DNA of 64,000 nucleotides from Flavobacterium limi. Lineage in GTDB: Bacteria > Bacteroidota > Bacteroidia > Flavobacteriales > Flavobacteriaceae. Made by a program: the position numbers and the translations under genes. The stretch spans positions 186,001 through 250,000 of the forward strand of contig NZ_JAADZV010000002.1 of NCBI RefSeq assembly GCF_010645075.1, given 5' to 3'. The notes under the pieces were generated by a model. The model did not search any database. It was not told the DNA's origin and was given only the letters and a program-made list of their open reading frames with translations. Numbering within the stretch: the stretch's first letter is position 1; every line of letters starts with the position of its first letter. Positions 1 through 8,300 of the stretch are shown here, piece after piece.

Positions 1-266
1 TTCCGGTGATGTTCAGGCTAAAAGATGTCTTTTCTATAAAATAAAACTTAACCAGATTTAATTTTGTTGCCTTCATTGAAGAAATTTTAACGAAACCGTT
101 TTACAACCTGGATTTATAAAAATTTACATGATTTTTTTTTAAGATTTAATTATCTGTAAATCAGTTAAAATCATATTTTTTTTTCAAACAACCATCTCAT
201 ATATTTTTCATTTGACAAAAATCCATTTCAGATATGTAATTATTTTCATACATAATAAAAAACAAT

Positions 267-274
267 TAAATTTG
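267..274 (+). promoter_or_regulatory. Possible -7 promoter element of the LuxR-type gene
   Basis: TAAATTTG matches the Bacteroidota -7 consensus TAnnTTTG and lies 13 bases before the ATG at 288. I do not see a convincing TTG -33 element at the usual spacing, so this is tentative. Nothing else recognisable is present in positions 1-266, which are AT-rich and non-coding as far as I can tell. Confidence 0.35.
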
Positions 275-287
275 AGTAAAACAAGAT

Positions 288-1055
288 ATGATGAATGCAG
301 CAGATTTAAATTCATTTTTTGATTCGAGAAATACAATACATGGGCTAACAGACGAAGAAAAACTCAAAAGATTAGAATATTTAGAACCCATTAAAGCTTT
401 TTCCAGAGCTACTTATACCAGTATTTATGTTATTGATTACGTAAAACAGGGGTTTGAATTTGTTTCTGATAATCCGTTGTTTTTATGTGGTAATACAGCT
501 GAAGAGGTATTGGAAATGGGGTATGCATTTTATTTCAAACATGTTCCGGAAGCCGACTTAGAATTATTACTGAAAATTAATTCTGCCGGTTTTGATTTTT
601 ACGAAAAACTACCCATTACTGAAAGAACACAATATACCATAACTTATGATTTTCATTTAAAAAATAAAGAGGGAAAAGTTATTTTAATAAACCAAAAGCT
701 TACCCCCGTTTTTTTAACTGATACCGGGAAAATATGGAAAGCGATATGTATTATTTCCTTATCATCTGAACGAAGATCCGGTAACGTTAAAATCTACAAA
801 AACGGCGTGAATAAAGTGTATAACTACAATCTAAATAAGGGCTTTTGGGAAGATGCTGAAAAAACATCTTTATCAAAAAGAGAAAAAGAGATTTTGCAGC
901 TTTCAACCAGAGGGTTTACTATAAATGAAATAGCAAATGAAATATTTGTTTCACCAGATACAGTAAAATTTCACAGAAGAAAATTATTTGAGAAATTAGA
1001 AGTAACAAATATTTCAGAAGCAATTGTTTATGCTACTAATAATAAACTAATTTAA
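288..1055 (+). CDS. LuxR-type transcriptional regulator with PAS-like N-terminus
   Basis: A DNA-binding regulator of 255 residues. The last ~65 residues form a LuxR helix-turn-helix, visible in SLSKREKEILQLSTRG followed by EIANEIFVSPDTVKFHRRKL. Residues ~30-160 look like a PAS-type sensor fold of the kind found in many Bacteroidota LuxR regulators; the ligand is unknown. No receiver domain is present, so control by phosphorylation is unlikely. It is transcribed toward the RiPP genes and ends only 39 bases from the convergent glycosyltransferase gene. It may therefore be a local regulator of that locus, but the link rests on position only. An in-frame ATG one codon later is an alternative start. 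Confidence 0.85.
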   Translation: MMNAADLNSFFDSRNTIHGLTDEEKLKRLEYLEPIKAFSRATYTSIYVIDYVKQGFEFVSDNPLFLCGNTAEEVLEMGYAFYFKHVPEADLELLLKINSAGFDFYEKLPITERTQYTITYDFHLKNKEGKVILINQKLTPVFLTDTGKIWKAICIISLSSERRSGNVKIYKNGVNKVYNYNLNKGFWEDAEKTSLSKREKEILQLSTRGFTINEIANEIFVSPDTVKFHRRKLFEKLEVTNISEAIVYATNNKLI

Positions 1056-1094
1056 AAACAACGTTTTATGGCTATATCATTATAAATTTAATAT

Positions 1095-2273
1095 TTATGC
1101 TAATGCATATTGGATAACATTTTCTATTTTAAAGTTTGCCATAGTTTCATTTATTTCAGTTCTAAGTTTATCCATTTTTTCATAATTTATTAATGTGTTT
1201 TTTTCGAATCTATCTACCATATCAATAAAAATATTCCAATACTCAGAATGATCATCTGGATGTGGAATATGACCTGAGACACCAAGTTCCTCAAGCCTTA
1301 GAGCGATGTCTTCGCGGTCGTAACATTGTGTCCCTATTGTGATAGAAGGTACTCTGTTCATAATGGGATAATGGTACATTCCTGAGCCACATTGATGAAT
1401 CACTAAACTTGAGATACTACATATATAATGCAGCGGAAGTAATTTATTATAAAAAATTTCCTGACTGTAAGTTTCGTTTATTTTGCAGTTAGTAGTCGTT
1501 ATAACAGCATAGTTGCGCTTAACAAAGAACTCTGTATATTTTTCTATAGGTGTTTTGTCTATTGTTCCTGTAGTAATAAAAACAATGGGTTTGTTTTTAT
1601 TAAAGCTTAAAAATGACTCTAATTTATCAGATAAATTTTTTGATGGTCTGTCCATCACAACGAGAGGACCTGAATAAAAATAAGATTCCTTATTTTCTAT
1701 GTTTTCAGGTAAGCACTCAATTGTAGGTATTCCTGGGATAATTTTAGCTTTGGGTTTTGAGTATTGCTGCAAAAAAGATAAATCTTGATTAGTATCCTTA
1801 ATAGTTGAGGAAGTATACGCAGAAAAACTTTCTGACTTATCAATGTTGCCTCCTTTTTGCAAAGAATGTACATGTTTAGGATTTCTGAAACGTTTATCAA
1901 TTGATCTGAAATTTCCGGTACGCTGTATGGAAATTCGCGGCAAATGATTCTTTTCGGCAATTAAAGGCGTAAAAAAAGCGGTGTCCTCTATGATTAATGA
2001 TGGCTTAACTATTTTGTAAGCCTCATGTTCCATTTCTATTATACGCTGTTTTAATTTTGAATAATCATTAGAAATCCAAAGATTTTCATCAAAAGCATAA
2101 TTAACCGGTACACATTTTATTCCCTGAAGGAGGAGAAAATTTTGTGAATTACTATTAACCAAAAACTGATTATTGATATCTGTATTGCTTCTTAAATACT
2201 TTTGTTGTAAAACATACAAAGGAATTAAGTGAGAAAGTCCTCCCGTAATATAAGGTATAGTTAAAATATTCAT
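1095..2273 (-). CDS. UDP-glycosyltransferase-like protein (GT-B fold), RiPP locus
   Basis: Predicted to transfer a sugar from a nucleotide donor. The 392-residue length fits the two-domain GT-B fold of the GT1/GT28 type. The N-terminus MNILTIPYITGGLSHLIPL resembles the acceptor-side start of MurG and MGT enzymes. Near residue 315 HQCGSGMYHYPIMNRVPSI, then DREDIALRLEELG, matches the donor-binding region of UDP-glycosyltransferases. There is no signal peptide, so it should be cytoplasmic. It lies 62 bases downstream of the LanM-type dehydratase gene on the same strand, the position a LanC domain would occupy in an ordinary LanM gene order. Inference: it may glycosylate Ser or Thr of the precursor cores, or another small molecule. 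Neither sugar nor acceptor can be read from the sequence. Confidence 0.75.
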   Translation of the reverse strand: MNILTIPYITGGLSHLIPLYVLQQKYLRSNTDINNQFLVNSNSQNFLLLQGIKCVPVNYAFDENLWISNDYSKLKQRIIEMEHEAYKIVKPSLIIEDTAFFTPLIAEKNHLPRISIQRTGNFRSIDKRFRNPKHVHSLQKGGNIDKSESFSAYTSSTIKDTNQDLSFLQQYSKPKAKIIPGIPTIECLPENIENKESYFYSGPLVVMDRPSKNLSDKLESFLSFNKNKPIVFITTGTIDKTPIEKYTEFFVKRNYAVITTTNCKINETYSQEIFYNKLLPLHYICSISSLVIHQCGSGMYHYPIMNRVPSITIGTQCYDREDIALRLEELGVSGHIPHPDDHSEYWNIFIDMVDRFEKNTLINYEKMDKLRTEINETMANFKIENVIQYALA

Positions 2274-2335
2274 AAGTTTTGATAATAAAAACAGGATTAA
2301 ATTTTATAAATAAATTATAGAAATATTAAAAATTT

Positions 2336-3883
2336 CTACATGGTTAGCCATTTTTTGATCAGTTCGATTTGTTCGATTTTATGATTTTCTGACAATAATT
2401 TTATTCTGTGTCTAATATTTTCTAAACAGTCATACTTGAAAATTTTGAATGAACTATCTTCTTCCAAATGAAGATCAAGACTATTTAGACTAAAAAAAGG
2501 GATGTCGCCATTGAGCATTTGTTTCATTTCACTCTCCAGAATAAGCCTGTAATCTTTAAAATTTTCTTTTTGATACGCTTTTGACATTAGTTCAAGCAGT
2601 TTCGACCTGTATTCTTCAAAGTCAGACATAAAACATGCCTTGCGCATATATTTTAAAATTTTGAAATATATAAAAGTAGGCCGCCACACATAGCGTATTT
2701 TTTGGTGTTCAAAAAAATGTATTGGAGAAACTGTAGATGTTAATTCCTCTTTAGAATTCATAAACATTTCATAAGCATTTGTAAAACCTTTTATAAAATG
2801 AGATTCATAACTATTAGCAAATACGTGAGTATCTTTATATAGTGGTATATTTTGCTTTATCACTTTTCTAAAGACAAACTGAGTAACTCTTTTAGAATCA
2901 ATTGTATTAGGATTTGATACTTTACTCTCAATGTCCATTATTTCTTTATTTCCATTGATACCATATCCTGCATATTCTAAAGGAACCCCAGTGTCCTTAT
3001 TCACAATCAGCATACTTTCCAGCACTGAATAAAATGGAATTTTATGCTGTTCATCCCAGGTGCGTATGGACTGATCTGACAAAATTGGCTGAATAATAGT
3101 TTCATGGTCTATTATTACTGGATCTTTTCCTGCTGCAATAATATTTTCATAATGATAATCCTTACTGCCTAACAAAAAGGCAACTGCCAGAAGTATTCCG
3201 GCTTTATAATAATATTCCTCTGTTTCTTTTTCCTGATTAACAGCTTTATGAGCAACAAACTCTAACCATCCGTATTTTTCAAAACATACACATTTTAAGG
3301 TTTTCAGATTCGTATTTAACTTGTCATTTACCCAGTCTATAAATAAATTATATGAATGCCCGGCATCAATATTTCGGGGTTTGTATATCAGTCTTGTTCC
3401 GTCTGACAATGTAACTAAAACAGTACTTTCCCCTTTATGTCCATCACCAAGACTTGTATCTATATCATTTATCGTAATGCTCTTATCATTATGCAGAGAA
3501 AAAACCTTTGTAAGAATCTCAAAATCTTTAGAAAAATTTGAGAATATATTTTGTATATGTATTATAAAGTTTTTTACTGATGTTTTTAAAATTTTATCCA
3601 GTACAGGGTATTTTTTTGGTAATAAAATGGAAGTTAATACAACAAAATCCTCATAAATACTATGTCCGTTATTTATAAAAAGTTCTAATTCTTCCTGTAG
3701 TGTCACTTCAGCGGCTATGCTTAGGTCATCCAAAAGTATCAGATGTAATTTATTAATTAAGTTGACTGGAATATGATCTTTTTTGAGGGCATTTAAGAAG
3801 TTCTCAGTATAAGGGAGGATTATCTCAGCAAATGGTATAGCCAAAAATTCATTTTTGACTAATCGTACAGTTTGATCATTCAT
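2336..3883 (-). CDS. LanM-type lanthipeptide dehydratase (DUF4135) lacking a LanC cyclase domain
   Basis: The 515 residues match the N-terminal dehydratase half of class II lanthipeptide synthetases, which phosphorylate Ser/Thr of a leader-bound precursor and then eliminate phosphate to give dehydroamino acids. Residues equivalent to those essential in CylM are visible: Lys168 in LIYKPRN, Asp242/His244/Asn247 in DYHYEN, Asp259/Glu261 in IIDHET, and Arg397 plus Thr403 in RYVWRPT with the expected six-residue spacing. A LGDGHKGE block near 145-152 is also family-typical. Full LanM proteins are about 900-1000 residues; here the stop follows the dehydratase, and no Cys-His-Gly zinc-site region of LanC occurs here or in the neighbouring genes. 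It lies with six NHLP precursors and a glycosyltransferase on the same strand. Likely product: linear dehydrated or phosphorylated peptides, or rings formed by a cyclase encoded elsewhere. Confidence 0.88.
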   Translation of the reverse strand: MNDQTVRLVKNEFLAIPFAEIILPYTENFLNALKKDHIPVNLINKLHLILLDDLSIAAEVTLQEELELFINNGHSIYEDFVVLTSILLPKKYPVLDKILKTSVKNFIIHIQNIFSNFSKDFEILTKVFSLHNDKSITINDIDTSLGDGHKGESTVLVTLSDGTRLIYKPRNIDAGHSYNLFIDWVNDKLNTNLKTLKCVCFEKYGWLEFVAHKAVNQEKETEEYYYKAGILLAVAFLLGSKDYHYENIIAAGKDPVIIDHETIIQPILSDQSIRTWDEQHKIPFYSVLESMLIVNKDTGVPLEYAGYGINGNKEIMDIESKVSNPNTIDSKRVTQFVFRKVIKQNIPLYKDTHVFANSYESHFIKGFTNAYEMFMNSKEELTSTVSPIHFFEHQKIRYVWRPTFIYFKILKYMRKACFMSDFEEYRSKLLELMSKAYQKENFKDYRLILESEMKQMLNGDIPFFSLNSLDLHLEEDSSFKIFKYDCLENIRHRIKLLSENHKIEQIELIKKWLTM

Positions 3884-3966
3884 AAATTATGTATTTTTTA
3901 GATGTAATTCAGCCATATGCCACGTGTAGAAAACAGTTATCAGAATAAATGTGTTTATAGTATCAA

Positions 3967-4155
3967 TTAATTTACATTATTATTACTTTTTTTTCTTAAT
4001 AAAAAAAATAGTACAATTATAAAAGTCACAGCATATAAAACATCAAGCCAGGGATTCTTGAATTTCAGTGTATTAAAATTAAAATGCTTGAATAATATAA
4101 CGCCAAGAATAACTGCAATGATTATTGCTGGAAATCTGAAATGATTTTTGTTCAT
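3967..4155 (-). CDS. Small two-helix membrane protein, function unknown
   Basis: A 62-residue protein with two hydrophobic segments: residues ~8-25 (FPAIIIAVILGVILF) and ~38-54 (VLYAVTFIIVLFFLL). It ends in a basic, Asn-rich tail. It lies between the precursor terminator and the LanM-type gene, 83 bases upstream of the latter, and probably starts that transcript. I do not recognise a family. Small membrane proteins in peptide loci can serve as self-protection or export accessories, but nothing in this sequence proves such a role here. Confidence 0.6.
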   Translation of the reverse strand: MNKNHFRFPAIIIAVILGVILFKHFNFNTLKFKNPWLDVLYAVTFIIVLFFLLRKKSNNNVN

Positions 4156-4198
4156 GATTGCGTAATTAAGATTGTAAATATCTATTTGGTAAAAACTA

Positions 4199-4231
4199 TC
4201 AAACAGCCACTTTTTTGAAATGACTGTTTGA
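4199..4231 (-). terminator. Terminator of the precursor operon
   Basis: Perfect 8 bp inverted repeat TCAAACAG/CTGTTTGA, extended by further pairs after one mismatch. On the minus strand it is followed by TAGTTTTT. It lies 28 bases after the last precursor stop and separates precursors from the 62-residue gene and the modification enzymes. Confidence 0.7.
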
Positions 4232-4259
4232 AAATTTTAAAGATAACTTTTCTAGTATC

Positions 4260-4613
4260 TTACATGTATCTGTCAACTAACCAGCATACTCCAAGTCCGA
4301 TAGCTGCACCAGCTACATAGGCAGCAGGAGTAATACCACCCGCAATTTGTTCTAATTGCTCTTCAGTTAGTTCCAATTCACTCAGACTAATTTTTGCCGG
4401 AATGTTAATATAAATCACTGACTCATCAGTTTGGTCTTCAACAATTATTTTTTTATCACCAAGGTCTTTTATAGCTTTTCCTGTAACTTGTTCAATTGCA
4501 GCCACTGGATTATTTACTAATTGCTCTTTGAAAGTTGAACTTTCCCATGCTTTTTGTACCAAAGTTTGAAGTAACTCAGCACCCTTTTTTTGTTGTTCAA
4601 TAGTATATTCCAT
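4260..4613 (-). CDS. NHLP-leader RiPP precursor 1 (Gly/Ala-rich core)
   Basis: A 117-residue precursor with a nitrile-hydratase-like leader. Conserved blocks are KAWESSTFKEQL, NPVAAIE, IIVEDQTDESVIYINIP and the LTEEQLEQIAGG end at residue 93. Cleavage after Gly-Gly would release a 24-residue core beginning ITPAAYVAGAAIG and ending WLVDRYM. The core is strongly hydrophobic with small-residue spacing and has a single Thr (position 2) and a single Cys. One Thr and one Cys would allow at most one lanthionine ring. It is last in a four-gene run (precursors 4, 3, 2, 1) with 27-39 base gaps and is followed by a terminator. Confidence 0.9.
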   Translation of the reverse strand: MEYTIEQQKKGAELLQTLVQKAWESSTFKEQLVNNPVAAIEQVTGKAIKDLGDKKIIVEDQTDESVIYINIPAKISLSELELTEEQLEQIAGGITPAAYVAGAAIGLGVCWLVDRYM

Positions 4614-4652
4614 TTTTTTAAATTTTAAAAGTTTATATGATTCTTTTATTTA

Positions 4653-4991
4653 TTATTGATGGGTTGCTGCATAGATTGCTACTCCAGCCATAATTCCATA
4701 ACCTAAAGCTACAAATGTTGGTGTAATTCCACCTGCCACTAACTCCAACTGTTCAGGTGTTAATTCTAAACTATTAAAGTCTACTTTTCTTGGAACATTA
4801 AAATAAACCGTAGAATCATCTGATTGGTCAATCACAACCAGTTTTTGACCTTCTGGCAAACTGATTTTATGTCCTGTCAATTTTTCAATTGTTGCTACCG
4901 GGTTAGCTATTAGCTCACTCATGAATTGTGGATCTTCCCATGCTTTTTGTATAACCTGAGAGTTCAATTTTTGTTCTTGTGTAATTTCCAT
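4653..4991 (-). CDS. NHLP-leader RiPP precursor 2 (Gly/Ala-rich core)
   Basis: The leader (residues 1-88) carries VIQKAWEDPQF, NPVATIEKLTG, PEGQKLVVIDQSDDS and ends LELVAGG. The 24-residue core begins ITPTFVALGYGIMAG and ends in ATHQ. It has Thr but no Cys or Ser, so a lanthionine cannot form within it; dehydrobutyrine or a glycan could. I chose the ATG at 4991 (MEITQEQ) because it aligns with the starts of the sister precursors. An upstream in-frame ATG at 5081 would add 30 unrelated residues and overlap precursor 3. The core resembles that of precursor 1 (ITP start, hydrophobic, Gly-spaced), so these two form one core class. Confidence 0.9.
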   Translation of the reverse strand: MEITQEQKLNSQVIQKAWEDPQFMSELIANPVATIEKLTGHKISLPEGQKLVVIDQSDDSTVYFNVPRKVDFNSLELTPEQLELVAGGITPTFVALGYGIMAGVAIYAATHQ

Positions 4992-5029
4992 AATCTTATA
5001 ATTTTGATTTGTTAATAATAAATATGAGT

Positions 5030-5392
5030 TTAGAATTTTTCTGGTTCTGGTCCTGGAGGAAAGCAAATGATAGGTGGCCATTTTGGAACTACCGAAATTG
5101 GAGGCCAGATTGCAATGGTCTGTAACCCTCCGGCTACTGCTTCTAATTGTTCTTCACTTAACTGCTTGTCAGTTGAATGACTTGCAGCAACAGGAATATT
5201 GATATAAATAGCAGACTCATCTGTCTGATCTCTTACCACTAATGTTTTTCCTTCTGGTAAATTCAGTTTTTTACCAATAAGTTTTTCTATTGTGGCTACT
5301 GGGTTTACTACTAATTCTCTTTTAAAATCAGCATCTTCCCATGCTTTTTGTACAATTTCTGTAAACAGTTTTTGTTCTTCTGTAAATTCCAT
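5030..5392 (-). CDS. NHLP-leader RiPP precursor 3 (proline- and tryptophan-rich core)
   Basis: The leader of 89 residues is close to that of precursor 4 (IVQKAWEDADFK, KKLNLPEGKTLVVRDQ, DESAIYINIP, EEQLEAVAGG). The 31-residue core begins LQTIAIWPP and contains a repeated pattern, IWPPIS then KWPPII, before a Pro-rich end. It has one Thr at position 3, one Ser and one Cys. High Pro content argues against a ring-dense lanthipeptide. The gene sits 38 bases before precursor 2 and 27 bases after precursor 4, so co-transcription is likely. Confidence 0.9.
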   Translation of the reverse strand: MEFTEEQKLFTEIVQKAWEDADFKRELVVNPVATIEKLIGKKLNLPEGKTLVVRDQTDESAIYINIPVAASHSTDKQLSEEQLEAVAGGLQTIAIWPPISVVPKWPPIICFPPGPEPEKF

Positions 5393-5419
5393 GATGTAAA
5401 GGATTAAGGTTAATATCTT

Positions 5420-5764
5420 TTAGTATAGAAATATATCTTTTGGAAAAGTTGGTGTTGGTAACCACGGACCTGGTAATGGAATACAGCCTCCAGGACCTAT
5501 AATACCTCCGGCAACAGCTTCAAGTTGTGAATCGTTTAATTGTGTATCTACTGACTTTGGTGCAGGAATATTGATATAAACAGCAGATTCATCTGACTGG
5601 TCTCTTACAACAAACGTTTTACCTGCCGGCAAATTCAGTTTTTTTCCTGTAAATTTTTCAATTGCAGCTACAGGATTTGCAACTAACTCTTTTTTAAAAT
5701 CAGCATCTTCCCATGCTTTTTGTACAATTTCTGCGTACAATTTTTGTTCTTGAGTAATTTCCAT
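5420..5764 (-). CDS. NHLP-leader RiPP precursor 4 (proline-rich core)
   Basis: The leader (residues 1-87) is nearly the same as in precursor 3 up to the EAVAGG end, indicating recent duplication. The 27-residue core begins IIGPGGCIPLPGPW and continues LPTPTFPKD with an aromatic end. Core contents: one Cys, two Thr, six Pro, no Ser. The Thr residues are flanked by Pro (TPT), unlike the N-terminal Thr in most of the other cores. It is first in the 4-3-2-1 run, 95 bases downstream of precursor 5; that gap may contain its own promoter, which I cannot identify. Confidence 0.9.
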   Translation of the reverse strand: MEITQEQKLYAEIVQKAWEDADFKKELVANPVAAIEKFTGKKLNLPAGKTFVVRDQSDESAVYINIPAPKSVDTQLNDSQLEAVAGGIIGPGGCIPLPGPWLPTPTFPKDIFLY

Positions 5765-5859
5765 GATAATAAATTTTTTAAGTGGATTAATAGTAATCTT
5801 TTGTAATCTGTATGCAATAAAGGCGATTGAATCAAATCATTGTTATTCAAAAACCTCTG

Positions 5860-6192
5860 TTATATTACGATGTAATTTTTTAAGGCAGGAAATAAGCTGT
5901 TAACCAAATCCGGCCATACAGTTTGTCCACCTCCCGCAATTATCTCTAATTGGTCTTCTGTAAGTTCAATGTCTTCAATATTTGGTTCACTCGGAATATT
6001 TACGTAAACCTTAGATTTATCTGTCTGGTCATTAACTATAAGTGTTTTTCCTTCAGGTAAAACAATCTTAGCGCCTGTTAGATTTTCTATTGCCTTTACA
6101 GGATCTGAAACCAGATTTTTTCTAAAATTAACATCCTCCCAAGCTTTGGAGATTACTAATCTTAAAACCTCTTCTTCTTTATTCTGTTCCAT
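5860..6192 (-). CDS. NHLP-leader RiPP precursor 5
   Basis: The 110-residue precursor has a more diverged leader that keeps the landmarks KAWEDVNF, DPVKAIENLTG, LPEGKTLIVNDQTD, VYVNIP and LEIIAGG (residue 88). The 22-residue core begins GQTVWPDLVNSLFPAL and ends YIVI. It has one Thr (position 3), one Ser and no Cys, so lanthionine formation within the core is impossible. A purine-rich AAAGGA precedes the ATG by about eight bases, a stronger ribosome-binding site than most here. The shared 22 bp motif lies ~50 bases upstream, directly after the cyclase stop codon. Confidence 0.9.
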   Translation of the reverse strand: MEQNKEEEVLRLVISKAWEDVNFRKNLVSDPVKAIENLTGAKIVLPEGKTLIVNDQTDKSKVYVNIPSEPNIEDIELTEDQLEIIAGGGQTVWPDLVNSLFPALKNYIVI

Positions 6193-6244
6193 GATTTTGT
6201 CCTTTTGTATAATGTAAAATTAGAAGTATACTACATTATAAAAA

Positions 6245-6266
6245 TGCCAAATAAACTGACAAAAAA
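6245..6266 (-). promoter_or_regulatory. Promoter/operator motif of precursor 5 (copy 1 of a shared motif)
   Basis: On the minus strand TTTTGTCAGTTTATTTGGCA is followed after 19 bases from TTTG by TATAAT. Copy 2 upstream of precursor 6 is almost identical (one base differs in TGTCAGTYTATTTGGCA). The core is an imperfect dyad, TGTCA-N7-TGGCA. I read it as a TTTG/-7 promoter with an overlapping regulator site; the regulator is unknown. Confidence 0.6.
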
Positions 6267-6269
6267 TAC

Positions 6270-8279
6270 CTAAATACGTATTTCATCGATAAAAAACGAC
6301 TTTTTATCGACTGTAATGCTATTTCTGGAAACAAAATACATTTTCATTTCTCCTTTGCCTTTGGCATAAATGTTACCGCGGTATTCAAATTGGAAACATT
6401 TCTCGTGTTTAATTAGGTTGTATAGAGACTCACTTATATTCACTTTTCCGGCCATTCCGTTACTTTCTACCCTGCTGGCAGTATTTACTGTATCTCCCCA
6501 CACATCATATTGAAACTTTTTTACCCCAACGATACCCGCGACAATTGGCCCGGCATGTATCCCCAGACGCATTTCAAAAGAAGGTTTCTGTATAACTGTA
6601 TTTTGAATTTTTCTGTCTATCATAAATTCCTGCATTTCCAATCCTGCCAAAACAATATTTTTTAGCGATTCCTGATCCGGGTTTGGTATTCCGCCGGCAG
6701 CCATATAAGAATCGCCTATGGTTTTAATTTTTTCAATGCGGTATTTGTCAGAAATTAAATCAAATGCCTTAAAACAAACATTTATTTCTTCTACAAGATC
6801 TTGTGGAGACATTTTTTCTGCAGTTTGTGTAAAGGATTTAAAATCAGTGAAAAGAATTGAAACCAAATTAAAATCCCGGGCATTGACAAAGCCTTTTTCT
6901 TTTAATTCTTCAGCTATTTCTTCGGGCAGGATATTTAGTAAAAGTTTTTCTGAACGGTCTTTCTCAATTTTTAATGCCTCTCTTGATTTTCGAACATAGT
7001 TTAGCCTGTTCCATAAAGCAATTGCTATCAATATGATAAAACCCAGAGAAATAATAATAAAATTTCTTTGCTTCTCTTTCTTCTGAACTTCTTCCTTATG
7101 TCTAAGTTCAATAGCATGTTCTTTCGTAACATAGGCAATACTATCCATCAAAAGAGCTTTCTGAAACTCCATATTTAATATTTTATTAGATGTTTCTTCT
7201 GATTGAAGACTATCGTCATAGGCATTAGATTTTTCATAAAAACTAAGGGCATATTTAGCATTTCCGGAAGATTTATAAGCTTCATAAAGACATTTGCAAG
7301 CTTCTTTTTTTACCGATATAGATCCTAAGTTTTCTGCAATTTCAAATCCGGTTTTACATTTTTCAATGGCTTTATAATTTTCGCCTAATTGATTCAATAT
7401 GGTACCAATAGCAACTTGTGAAATTCCGGTATATTGCTGGCTATTGATTTTTTCTGATGCTTTTAAGCAATTATTATAATATTTCAAAGACTTAGGAAGA
7501 TCACCCTGAATATGAAACAGCTCCCCCAGATTATAAAGTACTTCAATCTTTTTTTGTTCATCATTTATTTTCTCTGCAATTGCCAAAGCCTGACTAAAAT
7601 AATCGTAAGCCTTAGAATAATGCTTTTGCATCATAAAAATTTTCCCTGTACCATTTAAATTATGAGAAATACCTGTTGAGTCTTTTAATTCTTTATAAAT
7701 GACATTGGCTTTTTGGGAATAAATCATGGCGTTAGTATAATCTTTAATATCAATATATATACCCCCAATATTTTGAGTTGTTGCTGCGATTATTTTTTTA
7801 TCTCCTATTTTTTTTTGAATTTTAATTGCCTGATTGTAAAACTCTAATGCTTTTGGGTAATTTCCTAAATAATAATAAACAGCCCCCATATTATTTAATG
7901 CAGAAGAAATCCCTTTTTTGAAATTAATTTTTTCATATGTTTCTTTGCATTTTATGTAGTAAGAAAGGGCTTTTAAATAATCTCCCTGATAATAATAGGT
8001 AGTAGCAATTTTATTAAAGCTGTCTCCGGTTCCTTTTTGATTTCCTAATTTTTGATATATGTTCAGACATTTTTCGAACAAGACCATTGCATCTAAAAAC
8101 TTCCCTGCATCCTGATGTTTAACTCCAATTTTTAACAAACTATCAGCTGTTTTTTTATTTTCTGGAGTGTGTGGTACAATGCGTTTATGCGACGCGTTTG
8201 TTTGCGCATATACTTTTATACTTATTCCATAAGTCAGAAAAAGAAAAAACATCAAATATAGGTGTGCAATTTTTTTCAT
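6270..8279 (-). CDS. Membrane-anchored TPR class III adenylate cyclase
   Basis: Predicted to make cAMP. Order: signal peptide (residues 1-25, cleaved after VYAQ), tetratricopeptide repeats over ~45-350 (periplasmic), one transmembrane helix (FIIISLGFIILIAIALW, ~403-420), then a cytoplasmic class III cyclase domain to ~650. Metal-binding Asp residues occur in ILFTDFKSFT and IKTIGDSYM. The substrate-reading residues are the Lys of IKTIGD and the Asp of QYDVWGDTVN, the pair found in adenylate rather than guanylate cyclases, and the NTASR arginine is present. Such proteins are usually free-standing in Bacteroidota; here it is wedged between precursors 6 and 5 on the same strand. Inference: it may sense envelope or peptide state and signal through a Crp-type regulator. 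Its tie to the RiPP pathway is unproven. Confidence 0.85.
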   Translation of the reverse strand: MKKIAHLYLMFFLFLTYGISIKVYAQTNASHKRIVPHTPENKKTADSLLKIGVKHQDAGKFLDAMVLFEKCLNIYQKLGNQKGTGDSFNKIATTYYYQGDYLKALSYYIKCKETYEKINFKKGISSALNNMGAVYYYLGNYPKALEFYNQAIKIQKKIGDKKIIAATTQNIGGIYIDIKDYTNAMIYSQKANVIYKELKDSTGISHNLNGTGKIFMMQKHYSKAYDYFSQALAIAEKINDEQKKIEVLYNLGELFHIQGDLPKSLKYYNNCLKASEKINSQQYTGISQVAIGTILNQLGENYKAIEKCKTGFEIAENLGSISVKKEACKCLYEAYKSSGNAKYALSFYEKSNAYDDSLQSEETSNKILNMEFQKALLMDSIAYVTKEHAIELRHKEEVQKKEKQRNFIIISLGFIILIAIALWNRLNYVRKSREALKIEKDRSEKLLLNILPEEIAEELKEKGFVNARDFNLVSILFTDFKSFTQTAEKMSPQDLVEEINVCFKAFDLISDKYRIEKIKTIGDSYMAAGGIPNPDQESLKNIVLAGLEMQEFMIDRKIQNTVIQKPSFEMRLGIHAGPIVAGIVGVKKFQYDVWGDTVNTASRVESNGMAGKVNISESLYNLIKHEKCFQFEYRGNIYAKGKGEMKMYFVSRNSITVDKKSFFIDEIRI

Positions 8280-8300
8280 TGAATGGTGCTTTTAAATTCA

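Noticed and set aside
1697..1960. Open frame inside the glycosyltransferase gene
   Set aside because: It lies on the same strand in another frame of a well-supported gene and has no family features.
2274..2335. A separate LanC cyclase or remnant after the LanM-type gene
   Set aside because: Only 62 bases separate it from the glycosyltransferase, and no zinc-site motif is found in either flanking gene.
4653..5081. Longer form of precursor 2 starting at 5081
   Set aside because: The extra 30 residues do not resemble any leader, overlap precursor 3, and the ATG at 4991 aligns with all sister precursors.
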